A DNA stretch of 37,773 bases. It comes from Saprospiraceae bacterium (GTDB lineage: Bacteria > Bacteroidota > Bacteroidia > Chitinophagales > Saprospiraceae). Within the stretch, counting starts at the first letter, position 1, and every line of letters starts with the position of its first letter. The DNA lies in contig JAHDFV010000005.1 in NCBI GenBank assembly GCA_020627985.1, forward strand, positions 1 to 37,773, given 5' to 3'. This document shows, in pieces, positions 26,887 to 35,138 of the stretch. Below the pieces are notes generated by a model that was not told where the DNA came from, searched no databases, and saw nothing but the letters and a program-made list of their open reading frames with translations. The position numbers and the translations under genes were made by a program.

Positions 26887-28090
26887 GAATAACATAGAAA
26901 AATGTAGTCAAATTCTACAGAATAAATTTAAAGAAAATCCAAAATTGTCTGGAGAGAAATCGCTTTATTTTTATAATGTTTCATTATTAGAAAATAGATT
27001 AAATCATTTACGAGAAGTATTTACTTCTAATAATGTTCTTCATGCCGCAGCAATAAAAACCAATAATATCCCTGAAGTTTTATCTCATATTGTAAATCTA
27101 GGATATGGTTTAGAAGCGGCATCTTTTGAAGAAGTTCTATTAGCGAAAACTGCAGGATGCCCAAATGAAAAAATAATTTTTGATTCTCCAGTGAAAACAA
27201 GGAAAGAAATACAGACTTGTGATCAAGAATATCCAGGAATGTATTTAAATGCTAATTGTTTCGCTGAATTAGAAAGACTAAAAGAAACGAATAACTTAAA
27301 TATTGGAATAAGAATTAATCCTTTAGTCGATATTAAAGCACCAGATATTTTTAATGTAAGTAATAATCGTTCGAAATTTGGAATACCTATTTCTGAAAAA
27401 AAGAAAATTATTTTTTTTGCATTAAATACAAATAATATTTCTGGCTTACATGTACATGCAGGTTCTGAAATTGGTAATATTAAAGGGCACATAGAAGCTA
27501 TAGGAGTAGTATATGATTTGGCAAAAGAAATTAATCATGTACAAAAAGATAAAATACGTTTCATCGATATAGGAGGAGGTTTTCCCGCCAATACAAAAAA
27601 AGGAAAACAAGAAGGCTTAGATACTTTTGTAAAAGAATTAATAAATAGATGTCCTTCTATTTTTAATGATTTTAAAATCATGACAGAATATGGAAGATTT
27701 ATTCATACACATAATTCTTTTGTAGTTAGTCAAGTAGAGTATGTTCTTGATCATACTGATCCCAATATTATTTTAACTCATGTAGGAGGCGATTTATTTG
27801 TTCGGGAAATTTATAGTAGTCATCCACCTTTTCACGAGATATCTATATTAAATGAAAAAGGACAAGTGAAAGAAGGAAAACAGCAAGAGTATGATATAGG
27901 AGGACCACTTTGTTTTACAGGTGATTTTTTAAAGAAAAATATTTCCTTACCAAAAGTAGAAGAAAAAGACTTAGTTATTATTGCGGATACAGGATCAAAT
28001 TCCATTTCAATGTGGTCTGGACACTGCAGCAGAGAAAAAATAAAAGTTATTATTTTTTCAGAAATCAATAATATAAATCAAACGGGATAA
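26861..28090 (+). CDS. Fold-type III PLP decarboxylase (DAP/ornithine decarboxylase-like), substrate unknown
   Basis: A 409-residue alanine-racemase/decarboxylase-fold protein. HAAAIKTNNIPEVL gives the PLP lysine Lys66 (AVKAN equivalent); HVHAGSEIG (197-205) is the conserved His-x-His-x-Gly-Ser segment; DIGGGFP (236-242) binds phosphate; TEYGRF (275-280) is the usual E-P-G-R with Tyr for Pro; GPLCFTGD (348-355) carries the Cys351 of decarboxylases. It resembles diaminopimelate or carboxynorspermidine decarboxylases, but no housekeeping lysA context is present. Its start lies 26 bases inside the upstream PLP gene, so coupling is likely. Reaction on a glycan-linked amino acid is possible but not shown. 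Confidence 0.8.
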   Translation: MKKPIHLYRNNIEKCSQILQNKFKENPKLSGEKSLYFYNVSLLENRLNHLREVFTSNNVLHAAAIKTNNIPEVLSHIVNLGYGLEAASFEEVLLAKTAGCPNEKIIFDSPVKTRKEIQTCDQEYPGMYLNANCFAELERLKETNNLNIGIRINPLVDIKAPDIFNVSNNRSKFGIPISEKKKIIFFALNTNNISGLHVHAGSEIGNIKGHIEAIGVVYDLAKEINHVQKDKIRFIDIGGGFPANTKKGKQEGLDTFVKELINRCPSIFNDFKIMTEYGRFIHTHNSFVVSQVEYVLDHTDPNIILTHVGGDLFVREIYSSHPPFHEISILNEKGQVKEGKQQEYDIGGPLCFTGDFLKKNISLPKVEEKDLVIIADTGSNSISMWSGHCSREKIKVIIFSEINNINQTG

Positions 28091-28144
28091 AAAGTAAATG
28101 ATTACTTACTTTTATCACTTGAATAAATAAAACGAAAACAGAAT

Positions 28145-29104
28145 ATGAAAATTCTTGTCACAGGAGGTGCTGGATTTGTAGGTTCAAATATTGTTGAAGC
28201 ACTACTCCAAGATAAAAGAGTAACATTCGTAAGAGTTTTGGATGATCTCTCAACAGGATTTTTACATAACTTAGAAGAGTTTATGTCTAATCCAAACTTT
28301 GAATTTATCAAAGGCGATATAAGAAATTACCAAACCTGCTTAGATGCTTTTCAGGGGATTGATGCCATTACACATCAAGCAGCTTTAGGCTCTGTTCCTA
28401 GGTCAATAAATGATCCAATCAAAACGAATACAGTAAATATAGACGGTTTCTTAAACGTCTTTACTGCTGCGAAAGAATTGGGAATTAAACGAGTTGTTTT
28501 TGCAGCATCTTCTTCAACCTATGGTGATAACAAAGCTTTACCTAAAGTAGAAGATAATATAGGAAATCCATTATCACCTTATGCCGTTACTAAATTAGTA
28601 AACGAATTATACGCCAGAGTTTTTGGCGATATATATGGAATGGAATATGTAGGATTGCGTTACTTCAATATTTTCGGGCCTAGACAAGATCCAAACGGAG
28701 CGTATGCTGCTGTAATTCCTTTATTTATGAAAGCTGCTATCAACAACAATCCTCCAACAATAAACGGTGACGGATCTTTTAGTAGAGATTTTACTTATGT
28801 GAAAAATGCTGTACAAGCAAACTTATTAGCATTGTTTACAGAAAATAAAGAAGGCTTAAATCAAATTTATAATATTGCTTTAGGAGAAAGAACAACATTA
28901 AATGATCTGTGGACATCCATCAAAGATCATGCAGGTTGTGATAAAAAAGCAATTCACGGTCCTGAAAGAAGTGGCGATGTTCCTCATAGTTTAGCAGATA
29001 TTTCAAAGGCTAGAAAATTATTAGGATATAATCCAGAAATTAAAATAGATGAAGGATTAGGCTTAGCATACGAATGGTATACTAAATTTGTAGCCAATGT
29101 CTAA
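28145..29104 (+). CDS. tviC: UDP-GlcNAc/GlcNAcA 4-epimerase (WbpP/TviC-like)
   Basis: Extended SDR of 319 residues: GGAGFVG (7-13), LDDLSTGFLHNL, HQAALGSVPRSINDP (77-91), ASSSTYGDNKALPK (121-134), YAVTK (146-150) and RYFNIFGPRQDPNGAYAAVIP. The GSVPRS and RYFNIFGPRQ(D)PNGAYAAVIP stretches mark the WbpP/TviC subgroup, which acts on N-acetylated UDP-hexosamines or their uronates. With the TviB-like dehydrogenase it would give UDP-GalNAcA. It overlaps neuB by 8 bases, so it joins the nonulosonate genes to this block. Confidence 0.88.
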   Translation: MKILVTGGAGFVGSNIVEALLQDKRVTFVRVLDDLSTGFLHNLEEFMSNPNFEFIKGDIRNYQTCLDAFQGIDAITHQAALGSVPRSINDPIKTNTVNIDGFLNVFTAAKELGIKRVVFAASSSTYGDNKALPKVEDNIGNPLSPYAVTKLVNELYARVFGDIYGMEYVGLRYFNIFGPRQDPNGAYAAVIPLFMKAAINNNPPTINGDGSFSRDFTYVKNAVQANLLALFTENKEGLNQIYNIALGERTTLNDLWTSIKDHAGCDKKAIHGPERSGDVPHSLADISKARKLLGYNPEIKIDEGLGLAYEWYTKFVANV

Positions 29105-30110
29105 AGGAAAAGTTTTTATTATAGCTGAGATAGGTCAAGCACATGATGGCAGTTTAGGAATCCTCCATTCCTACATTGATGCGCTAGCGGAAACAGGGAT
29201 TGATGCCATAAAATTTCAAACGCACATAGCCGAAGCAGAAAGTAGTCAACATGAGCCTTTTAGAGTCAACTTTAGTTATGAAGATAAAACACGTTATGAC
29301 TATTGGGATAGAATGGGTTTTACCAAAGAACAATGGCAGGGTATCAAAAAACATTGTGATGAAGTTGGACTAGAATTTATGTCTTCTCCTTTCTCACAAG
29401 CAGCGGTTGATTTGCTTGAGGAAGTTGGAGTGAAGCGATATAAAATTGGTTCAGGAGAAGTAACAAATTACTTGATGTTAGAGAAAATTGCTAAGACGAA
29501 TAAACCAATTATTCTTTCTTCAGGAATGAGCTCTTTTCAAGAAATAGATGATGCCGTTGCTTTCATTCAAACCTTTGGAAATGATTTAAGTATTGTACAA
29601 TGTACCACAAGCTATCCGACACCTTATGACCGCTTAGGCTTAAATGTCATTACTGAATTGAAAGAAAAATATCCCAAATTAAAAATTGGTTTATCTGAAC
29701 ATACAGGATCTATTTATGCAGGAATAGCGGCAACAGCAATAGGAGCAGAATTATTAGAATTTCATGCCGTTTTTGATCGAAGAATTTTTGGACCAGATGC
29801 TAAATCATCTATGACCATTGATGAAATAAAACAGCTGGTAGAAGGAGTAAGAAACATTGAAGCTTCTTTAGCGAATCCCATTAATAAATCGGATAATTCT
29901 CAATATACAGACCTGAAGAAAATCTTTGAAAAATCGCTAGCGATTAATAAAGATGTAAAAAAAGGGCATACCATTCGATTTGATGATTTAGAAGCCAAAA
30001 AACCGAAAGGTTATGGAATTGATGCTTCTCAATTTAGAAATGTGATTGGAAAGAAATTAAAATCAGATAAATCCCAATACGATTTCATAAAAACGGAAGA
30101 TCTTGAGTAA
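29097..30110 (+). CDS. neuB: Nonulosonic acid (sialic acid-like) synthase
   Basis: Condenses phosphoenolpyruvate with an N-acetylmannosamine-type sugar to give a nine-carbon sialic acid. The 337-residue protein has the TIM-barrel NeuB domain with FIIAEIGQAHDGSLG (7-21), KFQTHIAEAES, FMSSPFS, GSGEVTN, SSGMSS, CTTSYPTP and GLSEHTGS, and a C-terminal SAF/antifreeze-like domain (about 280-337). Whether the substrate is ManNAc (Neu5Ac) or a 2,4-diamino sugar (legionaminate-type) cannot be read from the sequence. It overlaps tviC and neuC by 8 bases each. Confidence 0.92.
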   Translation: MSKGKVFIIAEIGQAHDGSLGILHSYIDALAETGIDAIKFQTHIAEAESSQHEPFRVNFSYEDKTRYDYWDRMGFTKEQWQGIKKHCDEVGLEFMSSPFSQAAVDLLEEVGVKRYKIGSGEVTNYLMLEKIAKTNKPIILSSGMSSFQEIDDAVAFIQTFGNDLSIVQCTTSYPTPYDRLGLNVITELKEKYPKLKIGLSEHTGSIYAGIAATAIGAELLEFHAVFDRRIFGPDAKSSMTIDEIKQLVEGVRNIEASLANPINKSDNSQYTDLKKIFEKSLAINKDVKKGHTIRFDDLEAKKPKGYGIDASQFRNVIGKKLKSDKSQYDFIKTEDLE

Positions 30111-31260
30111 AAGAAAAATATGTGTTGTAGTAACAGCACGACCCAGTTATAGTAGAATAAAAACGGCTTTACAAGCAATTAAAGATCATCCCGATTTAGA
30201 ATTAATGTTAGTCGTAGCAGCTTCTGCTTTATTAGAACGATACGGTACAGCCGTCAATTATATGGAAAAAGATGGCTTTGAAATTAAAGCCAGAGTTTTC
30301 AATGTTTTAGAAGGAGAAAATCTAACAGCTCAAGCTAAAACAACAGGTTTAGGCATTTTAGAATTAGCAACAGTCTTTGAACGATTAGAGCCTGATGCAG
30401 TCGTAACCGTTGCAGATCGTTTTGAAACCATGTCTACGGCAATTGCAGCTTCTTATATGAATATTCCATTAGTACACATTCAAGGAGGTGAAGTGACTGG
30501 AAATATCGATGAAAAGGTAAGGCATGCTATTACTAAGCTTTCTGATTTGCATTTAGTAGCTACAGCCAAAGCAAAAGAACGATTGATTAAAATGGGAGAA
30601 TTCCCCAAAAAAGTTTTTGTAACAGGTTGTCCCTCTATTGATATTGCTCATGAAATTCTAGTCAATCACGAATTCGATTTTGATCTCTTTGGTAAATATG
30701 GAGGAGTAGGAATACAACCAGATTTATCCAATGGATACATTGTGGTAATGCAACATCCTGTTACCACAGAATATAAAATGTCAAGAGAACACATCGAATT
30801 GACATTAAATGCCATTAATGAATTAAAGATACCAACACTTTGGTTTTGGCCGAATGTAGATGCAGGTTCTGATGGTACATCCAAAGGAATAAGAAGTTAT
30901 AGAGAAAAATATAAAATGGAACACATCCATTTCTTTAAGAATATGGAACCATTAGATTTCTTGAAAGTCCTTAAAAACAGTAATTGTTTAATTGGTAATT
31001 CAAGTGTAGGAATTAGAGAGTGTGCTTATTTAGGAATACCCGTAGTAAATATAGGTTCTAGACAGAGTGGTAGAGAAAGAGGTAAAAATGTTCTAGATGT
31101 AACGTATGATAAAGATGCAATAAAAACAGCAGTTTTATCTCAAGTGAAAAACGGTCATTATTCACCCGATAAAATATATGGCGGTGGAGTATCAGGAACG
31201 GAAATAGCTGACCTTTTATCTACAGAAGAATTAACCTTCAGTAAAATATTGAGTTACTAA
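30103..31260 (+). CDS. neuC: Hydrolysing UDP-GlcNAc 2-epimerase
   Basis: Makes the ManNAc-type precursor used by NeuB, releasing UDP. The 385-residue GT-B-fold protein has VVVTARPSYSRIKTAL (8-23), VHIQGGEVTGNIDEKVRHAITKL, HPVTTEY (the His site), and FLIGNSS-like LIGNSSVGIRECAYLG with GSRQSGRERG. These mark the NeuC/LegG type rather than the non-hydrolysing WecB type. Start TTG overlaps neuB by 8 bases. Next is a hydroxyacid dehydrogenase, which does not belong to the standard sialic acid route. Confidence 0.92.
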   Translation: MSKRKICVVVTARPSYSRIKTALQAIKDHPDLELMLVVAASALLERYGTAVNYMEKDGFEIKARVFNVLEGENLTAQAKTTGLGILELATVFERLEPDAVVTVADRFETMSTAIAASYMNIPLVHIQGGEVTGNIDEKVRHAITKLSDLHLVATAKAKERLIKMGEFPKKVFVTGCPSIDIAHEILVNHEFDFDLFGKYGGVGIQPDLSNGYIVVMQHPVTTEYKMSREHIELTLNAINELKIPTLWFWPNVDAGSDGTSKGIRSYREKYKMEHIHFFKNMEPLDFLKVLKNSNCLIGNSSVGIRECAYLGIPVVNIGSRQSGRERGKNVLDVTYDKDAIKTAVLSQVKNGHYSPDKIYGGGVSGTEIADLLSTEELTFSKILSY

Positions 31261-31264
31261 GAAT

Positions 31265-32206
31265 ATGAAAATCTTAATAGCGGAACCCGAAGATTTTAGT
31301 GAAGCGGTAATCGCTAAATTGAGAAAACATGCAACAGTAGATGTTGAACAATGTGAACCGCATAAAATAAAATGGGCATTAGAAAACTATGATGTTTTTT
31401 GGTTCAGATTAGCGCATAAAATGAACGCAGATGTTTTGACAGAAAACTCGCGCTGCAAAATTTTAGCGACTCCTGTTACAGGCATAGATCATATAGATAT
31501 TCCTTTATGTGAAAAGTTAGGGATTCAGATTGTTTGCCTTAAAGGCGAACGAGAATTTTTAAAAGAAGTAAGAGCGACTTCAGAAATGGCAATCGGTTTA
31601 GCCATGAGTGTAATGCGAAATATTCCTCGAGCAAACGAAGCGGTTAAAAAAGGAGAATGGGAAAGAGATCTGTATCGAGGGAATGAATTATACAAGAAAA
31701 CAATTGGTATCATTGGTTTCGGAAGACTAGGAGCGATTATGGCAGATTATGCCAAAGCTTTTGGAATGAAAATCGTTGCCGTTGAACCGAGAGAAGAAAC
31801 CAAGATCGGTGTAGAAGGAGTTGAGTTTTTATCATCTCTTGAAGAATTAGCAAGAGTATCCGATGTGATTTCTCTTCATGTGAATTACAATGAAGAAACA
31901 CATCATTTATTAAATGAGTCATTTTTTAAAGCGTGTAAAGCCAGCTCTTTTTTTATTAATACTTCAAGAGGTGGAATTGTAGATGAGAAAGCATTAGTGA
32001 AAGCTTTAGAAAATAAATGGATACAAGGTGCTGGATTAGATGTGCTACAAGGAGAACCAGAAGTACAAAATAACGTTCTAATCCAGTATGCTAAGAAGAA
32101 TAAAAATATAGTCATTGTACCACACATTGGTGGTAACACATATGAGTCTTTTGAGAAAACAGAACATTTTATAGCAGATAAAATTATTAAATTAATTGGC
32201 ACTTAA
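31265..32206 (+). CDS. D-2-hydroxyacid dehydrogenase family protein, role unknown
   Basis: A 313-residue NAD-dependent oxidoreductase of the D-isomer-specific 2-hydroxyacid dehydrogenase family. It has GIIGFGRLG (148-156), the catalytic Arg235 in NTSRGGIVDE, Glu264 in QGEPEV and His287 in PHIGG, so the active site is complete. An acidic residue follows strand 2 (VAVEPRE), favouring NAD. It lies between neuC and neuA and overlaps neuA by 11 bases. Family members reduce 2-ketoacids, and nonulosonic acids are 2-ketoacids, but free sialic acid is not a known substrate. Modification of a nonulosonate or its precursor, or an unrelated C3/C4 acid supply, are options; not resolved. Confidence 0.88.
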   Translation: MKILIAEPEDFSEAVIAKLRKHATVDVEQCEPHKIKWALENYDVFWFRLAHKMNADVLTENSRCKILATPVTGIDHIDIPLCEKLGIQIVCLKGEREFLKEVRATSEMAIGLAMSVMRNIPRANEAVKKGEWERDLYRGNELYKKTIGIIGFGRLGAIMADYAKAFGMKIVAVEPREETKIGVEGVEFLSSLEELARVSDVISLHVNYNEETHHLLNESFFKACKASSFFINTSRGGIVDEKALVKALENKWIQGAGLDVLQGEPEVQNNVLIQYAKKNKNIVIVPHIGGNTYESFEKTEHFIADKIIKLIGT

Positions 32207-32891
32207 ACACAACATACTAGGAGTAATCCCTGCCAGGGGAGGATCTAAAAGAGTCAAAGGCAAAAACAAGAAAAAATTAGCAGGTAAAGAACTCATCCGA
32301 TATGCAATTGAAGCAACTTTGGCTTCAAAAAAAATTACACAAATTGTCGTATCGAGTGATGATGATGATATTCTAAGTATAGCGAAAGAATATGCTAATG
32401 TTTTAGCTTTAAGAAGACCTGAAGAAATTTCTGGCGATAAAGCTCCTGCCATAACGTATATGCAACACGCCTTATCGGTAATCGATTCGGAGTTTGACTA
32501 TACCGTTATAATCCAGCCTAGCTCTCCTTTTACCTTAGGAGAAGATATCGATCAGACCATAAATTTATTAATTGAAGGAGAAGGAGATTCTTCTGTGAGT
32601 GTCATGCAATTAGATCATGCTATCCATCCTGTTAAATTAAAAACATTAGAAAATGATGTTTTAATTCCTTTCTTAGAAGAAGAAAATGGAAGAATGGCAG
32701 CACATGAATTACCTGAAATTTATGTAAGGAATTGCTCAGTATATGTTTCGTCAATTGAATTGATAAATGAAGGGGAAATTATTGGAAATAAATGTTTAGG
32801 CTATGTTATGCCAAGAGAAAGATCTATTGATATTAATGATCCAATAGATTTTGAATTTGCTGAATTTTTAATGAAGAAACATGTCAAGTAA
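32196..32891 (+). CDS. neuA: CMP-nonulosonic acid (acylneuraminate) cytidylyltransferase
   Basis: Activates the sialic-type acid with CTP. The 231-residue protein has IPARGGSKRVKGKNKKKL (10-27), IVVSSDDDDIL, LRRPEEISGD, QPSSPFTLGEDID and the terminal DINDPIDFEFAE, all standard for the NeuA/PseF group. The start is TTG at 32196, overlapping the dehydrogenase by 11 bases; no ATG lies nearby and the N-terminus fits the family, so TTG is favoured. It overlaps the methyltransferase by 11 bases, so neuB-neuC-dehydrogenase-neuA-methyltransferase are likely one translational unit. Confidence 0.92.
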   Translation: MALKHNILGVIPARGGSKRVKGKNKKKLAGKELIRYAIEATLASKKITQIVVSSDDDDILSIAKEYANVLALRRPEEISGDKAPAITYMQHALSVIDSEFDYTVIIQPSSPFTLGEDIDQTINLLIEGEGDSSVSVMQLDHAIHPVKLKTLENDVLIPFLEEENGRMAAHELPEIYVRNCSVYVSSIELINEGEIIGNKCLGYVMPRERSIDINDPIDFEFAEFLMKKHVK

Positions 32892-33726
32892 AGAACAAGG
32901 TAGCTACGACGGATGGAATAATGTCTGGGGAAAACAATCCGAAAAAGAATATTTAAATCCGATGTATACTGAAGAAACACCCAAAACAATATTTCAGTTT
33001 TGGCAAAAAGGATATGCAAACGATTTATTAGAAATGATAAAAGATCGTTCATATAAAACATTTTGTGAATTAGGATCGGGGAGAGGTACTACGAGCATGT
33101 ATCTTTCAAAAAATGGGTATACAGATATTACGATGGTTGACTTGGCTGAGGAAGGTTTTAAAGTAGCAGAATATAGTTTTCAACATTATGGATTACCCTT
33201 ACCAAAAATGAAATTAGCCAATGTAGAACAAACAGATTTTTCTGCAAACTCTTTCGATTGTATTTATAATATAGGATTATTAGAACATTTCGAAGATCCT
33301 AGTAAAACTTTAAAAGAAGCATATAGGTTATTAACCCAAGGAGGATTAATTTTTATGCCAATAGTTCCTGAATTACCATTTTCTAAAGCGATGAGTTTAC
33401 GTTTAAAATATAATCCTATTTCGGTAGTTAAATATTACGTAAAAGCAGTTTTAGGAAAAAATAAAAAACAAAATGAAACTGGTATTTTAAGAACAACATA
33501 TAATAAGGCTTATTATGAAAAAATTACTAAAGAATTAGGATATAAAAATGTAAAATGCCTTGCGTATAATCCATATTGGAAAGTGACAGAAACGGGTAGT
33601 ACTGCAGAGGATAAAATGTTGAATGAATATATTTCTCATTACAATGAAAATAAAGAGAAACAAAATCCTTCATTATTAACTACAGATAAAAAAGAACTTT
33701 GCTACTTATTAATTGGAGAGAAATAG
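32881..33726 (+). CDS. Class I SAM-dependent methyltransferase
   Basis: A 281-residue methyltransferase (Methyltransf_11/25 type). Motif I is CELGSGRGTTSMYL (62-75), the acidic end of strand 2 is MVDLAEEG, and the FDCIYNIGLLEHFEDP stretch covers post I and motif IV. The start region WNNVWGKQSEKEY is common in sugar methyltransferases of Bacteroidota loci. It overlaps neuA by 11 bases, so it may O-methylate the nonulosonic acid or a neighbouring sugar (inference). No membrane segment. Confidence 0.86.
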   Translation: MSSKEQGSYDGWNNVWGKQSEKEYLNPMYTEETPKTIFQFWQKGYANDLLEMIKDRSYKTFCELGSGRGTTSMYLSKNGYTDITMVDLAEEGFKVAEYSFQHYGLPLPKMKLANVEQTDFSANSFDCIYNIGLLEHFEDPSKTLKEAYRLLTQGGLIFMPIVPELPFSKAMSLRLKYNPISVVKYYVKAVLGKNKKQNETGILRTTYNKAYYEKITKELGYKNVKCLAYNPYWKVTETGSTAEDKMLNEYISHYNENKEKQNPSLLTTDKKELCYLLIGEK

Positions 33727-33727
33727 A

Positions 33728-34813
33728 ATGGTAGATATTGCTTACATTATTTCTCATGGATTTGCTGCAAGAATGGTTATGCAAACCAATTTGTTAGGGA
33801 AATTAGTGCAACAAGGAAAAAAAGTAGCCTTAATTTCTCCTGATAAAAATGATGAAAATCTGGTGAAATATTGCCAAGAAAATAGAGTAGAATTACATGA
33901 ATTTTATGATCCAAAATCTCAAAAAGGTTCTGAATATTTAGAAGCAAGAAAATATTATTTAGAAGATGTGAAAAATAATACGGCACTTTGGGAAAAACAT
34001 ATTAGAGCTACTAAATATAATCCATCCAAAAATCCCATAAAACACCTTAGACCCAGATGGTTGTATTTTATTCACCAATTAATTCAAAAATTCCCATTCT
34101 TAAGAGAGACTTATATTAAAAAGGAAAATGAATTTATTACGTCTTCCAAAGCAGAAGATTTTATAGAGCAATTACAACCCAAAATTGTAGTAGCTACATA
34201 TCCAGTTAATTTTTTAGAAGGGATGTTGCTAAAAGCAGCGAAGAAAAAAGATAAAAAAACAATCATTCATCTTTTAAGTTGGGATAACATTAGTTGTAAA
34301 GGAAGGTTCCCAGCACTAGCAGATGAATACATTGCTTGGGGACCCATTATGAAAGAAGAATTTCAATCCTATTATAATATTCCAGCTAAGAAAATTCATG
34401 CACTAGGTGTTCCTCATTTTGATTTGCATTTAGAAAGTAAAAAGAATCCAAATGCTTCAGTATATATTGAAAAATTAGGAATAAATAGTGAGTTGCCATA
34501 TATTTTTTTTGGGATGAGTTCTCCACGCTTTGCACCCAAAGAAATTGATATTGTAGAATGGATTGCTACTGAAATAAAGAAAAATACTTTTGGTGAAAAA
34601 ATGCAATTTATTATACGACCTCATCCACAAAATGTACAAGGAGGGATGGCTGATAAATCTTGGTTGCCAAGATTAAAAGCATTGCAAGGAAATAGAGTCG
34701 CTGTTGATTTTCCTGATTTAGCCGATAAAAGCAAAATGGCGTGGTCGATGCAAATGAATGATATTATTAGTTTGTCTCAGTTAATTGCAAGTAGTTCTGT
34801 TAGTTTAAATTAA
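33728..34813 (+). CDS. GT-B-like transferase, N-terminal part of a frameshifted gene
   Basis: About 361 residues from ATG 33728 to the TAA at 34811. The ORF track starts at TTG 33713, inside the previous gene; ATG 33728 sits one base after the previous stop and follows GGAGAG, so I prefer it. The fold looks like GT-B: an N-terminal half with HGFAARMVMQTNLL, and a C-terminal half with IFFGMSSPRFAPKE, IIRPHPQN and SQLIASSSVSLN, where the family would continue into an E-A-S-I-D-A-L-type segment. The continuation is in the +1 frame just after the stop (34809 on), so this is the front of one broken or mis-sequenced gene. Donor unknown; possibly a CMP-nonulosonate transferase (speculative). Confidence 0.75.
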   Translation: MVDIAYIISHGFAARMVMQTNLLGKLVQQGKKVALISPDKNDENLVKYCQENRVELHEFYDPKSQKGSEYLEARKYYLEDVKNNTALWEKHIRATKYNPSKNPIKHLRPRWLYFIHQLIQKFPFLRETYIKKENEFITSSKAEDFIEQLQPKIVVATYPVNFLEGMLLKAAKKKDKKTIIHLLSWDNISCKGRFPALADEYIAWGPIMKEEFQSYYNIPAKKIHALGVPHFDLHLESKKNPNASVYIEKLGINSELPYIFFGMSSPRFAPKEIDIVEWIATEIKKNTFGEKMQFIIRPHPQNVQGGMADKSWLPRLKALQGNRVAVDFPDLADKSKMAWSMQMNDIISLSQLIASSSVSLN

Positions 34814-34835
34814 GGAAGCAAGTATTGATGCATTA

Positions 34836-35138
34836 ATGTGTGATACACCTGTTATATTAACATCTTTTGATGGAGATGCTCAATTAGAATATTGGGCTTC
34901 AGCCAGAAGATTAATTGATTATCCACATTTAAAAACATTAGTGGAAACGAAAGGAGTCGATGTTGTTGATTCTTATACAAAATTAGTGGAAACTATACAG
35001 AAATATATAAACGATCAAGATACTAATTTAGAGAATAGAATATCTTCTGTGAATCAATATTGTTCGAATTATCAGGAAATGTCAACAGAAAAAGTAGTAA
35101 ATTTATATATAAATACTTTAGGTCATGAGCAGAATTAA
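34836..35138 (+). CDS. C-terminal part of the frameshifted GT-B-like gene
   Basis: The frame is open from 34809 as IKEASIDALMCDTPVI, and the first ATG is 34836. The 100-residue ORF (CDTPVILTSFDGD near its start) is the natural continuation of the ORF ending at 34813: removing one base from the AAA at 34807-34809 would join SSSVSL to IKEASIDAL. As a separate protein it lacks a fold of its own and is unlikely to be functional unless the two parts assemble or the shift is a sequencing error. It overlaps the PhyH-like gene by 14 bases, so coupling remains intact. Confidence 0.7.
   Translation: MCDTPVILTSFDGDAQLEYWASARRLIDYPHLKTLVETKGVDVVDSYTKLVETIQKYINDQDTNLENRISSVNQYCSNYQEMSTEKVVNLYINTLGHEQN

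Noticed and set aside
34804-34810. T TTA AAT, a -1 slippery heptamer just before the TAA of the frameshifted gene
   Set aside because: A -1 slip leads to a stop after about eight codons and does not reach the continuation, which needs +1. It does not support programmed frameshifting.
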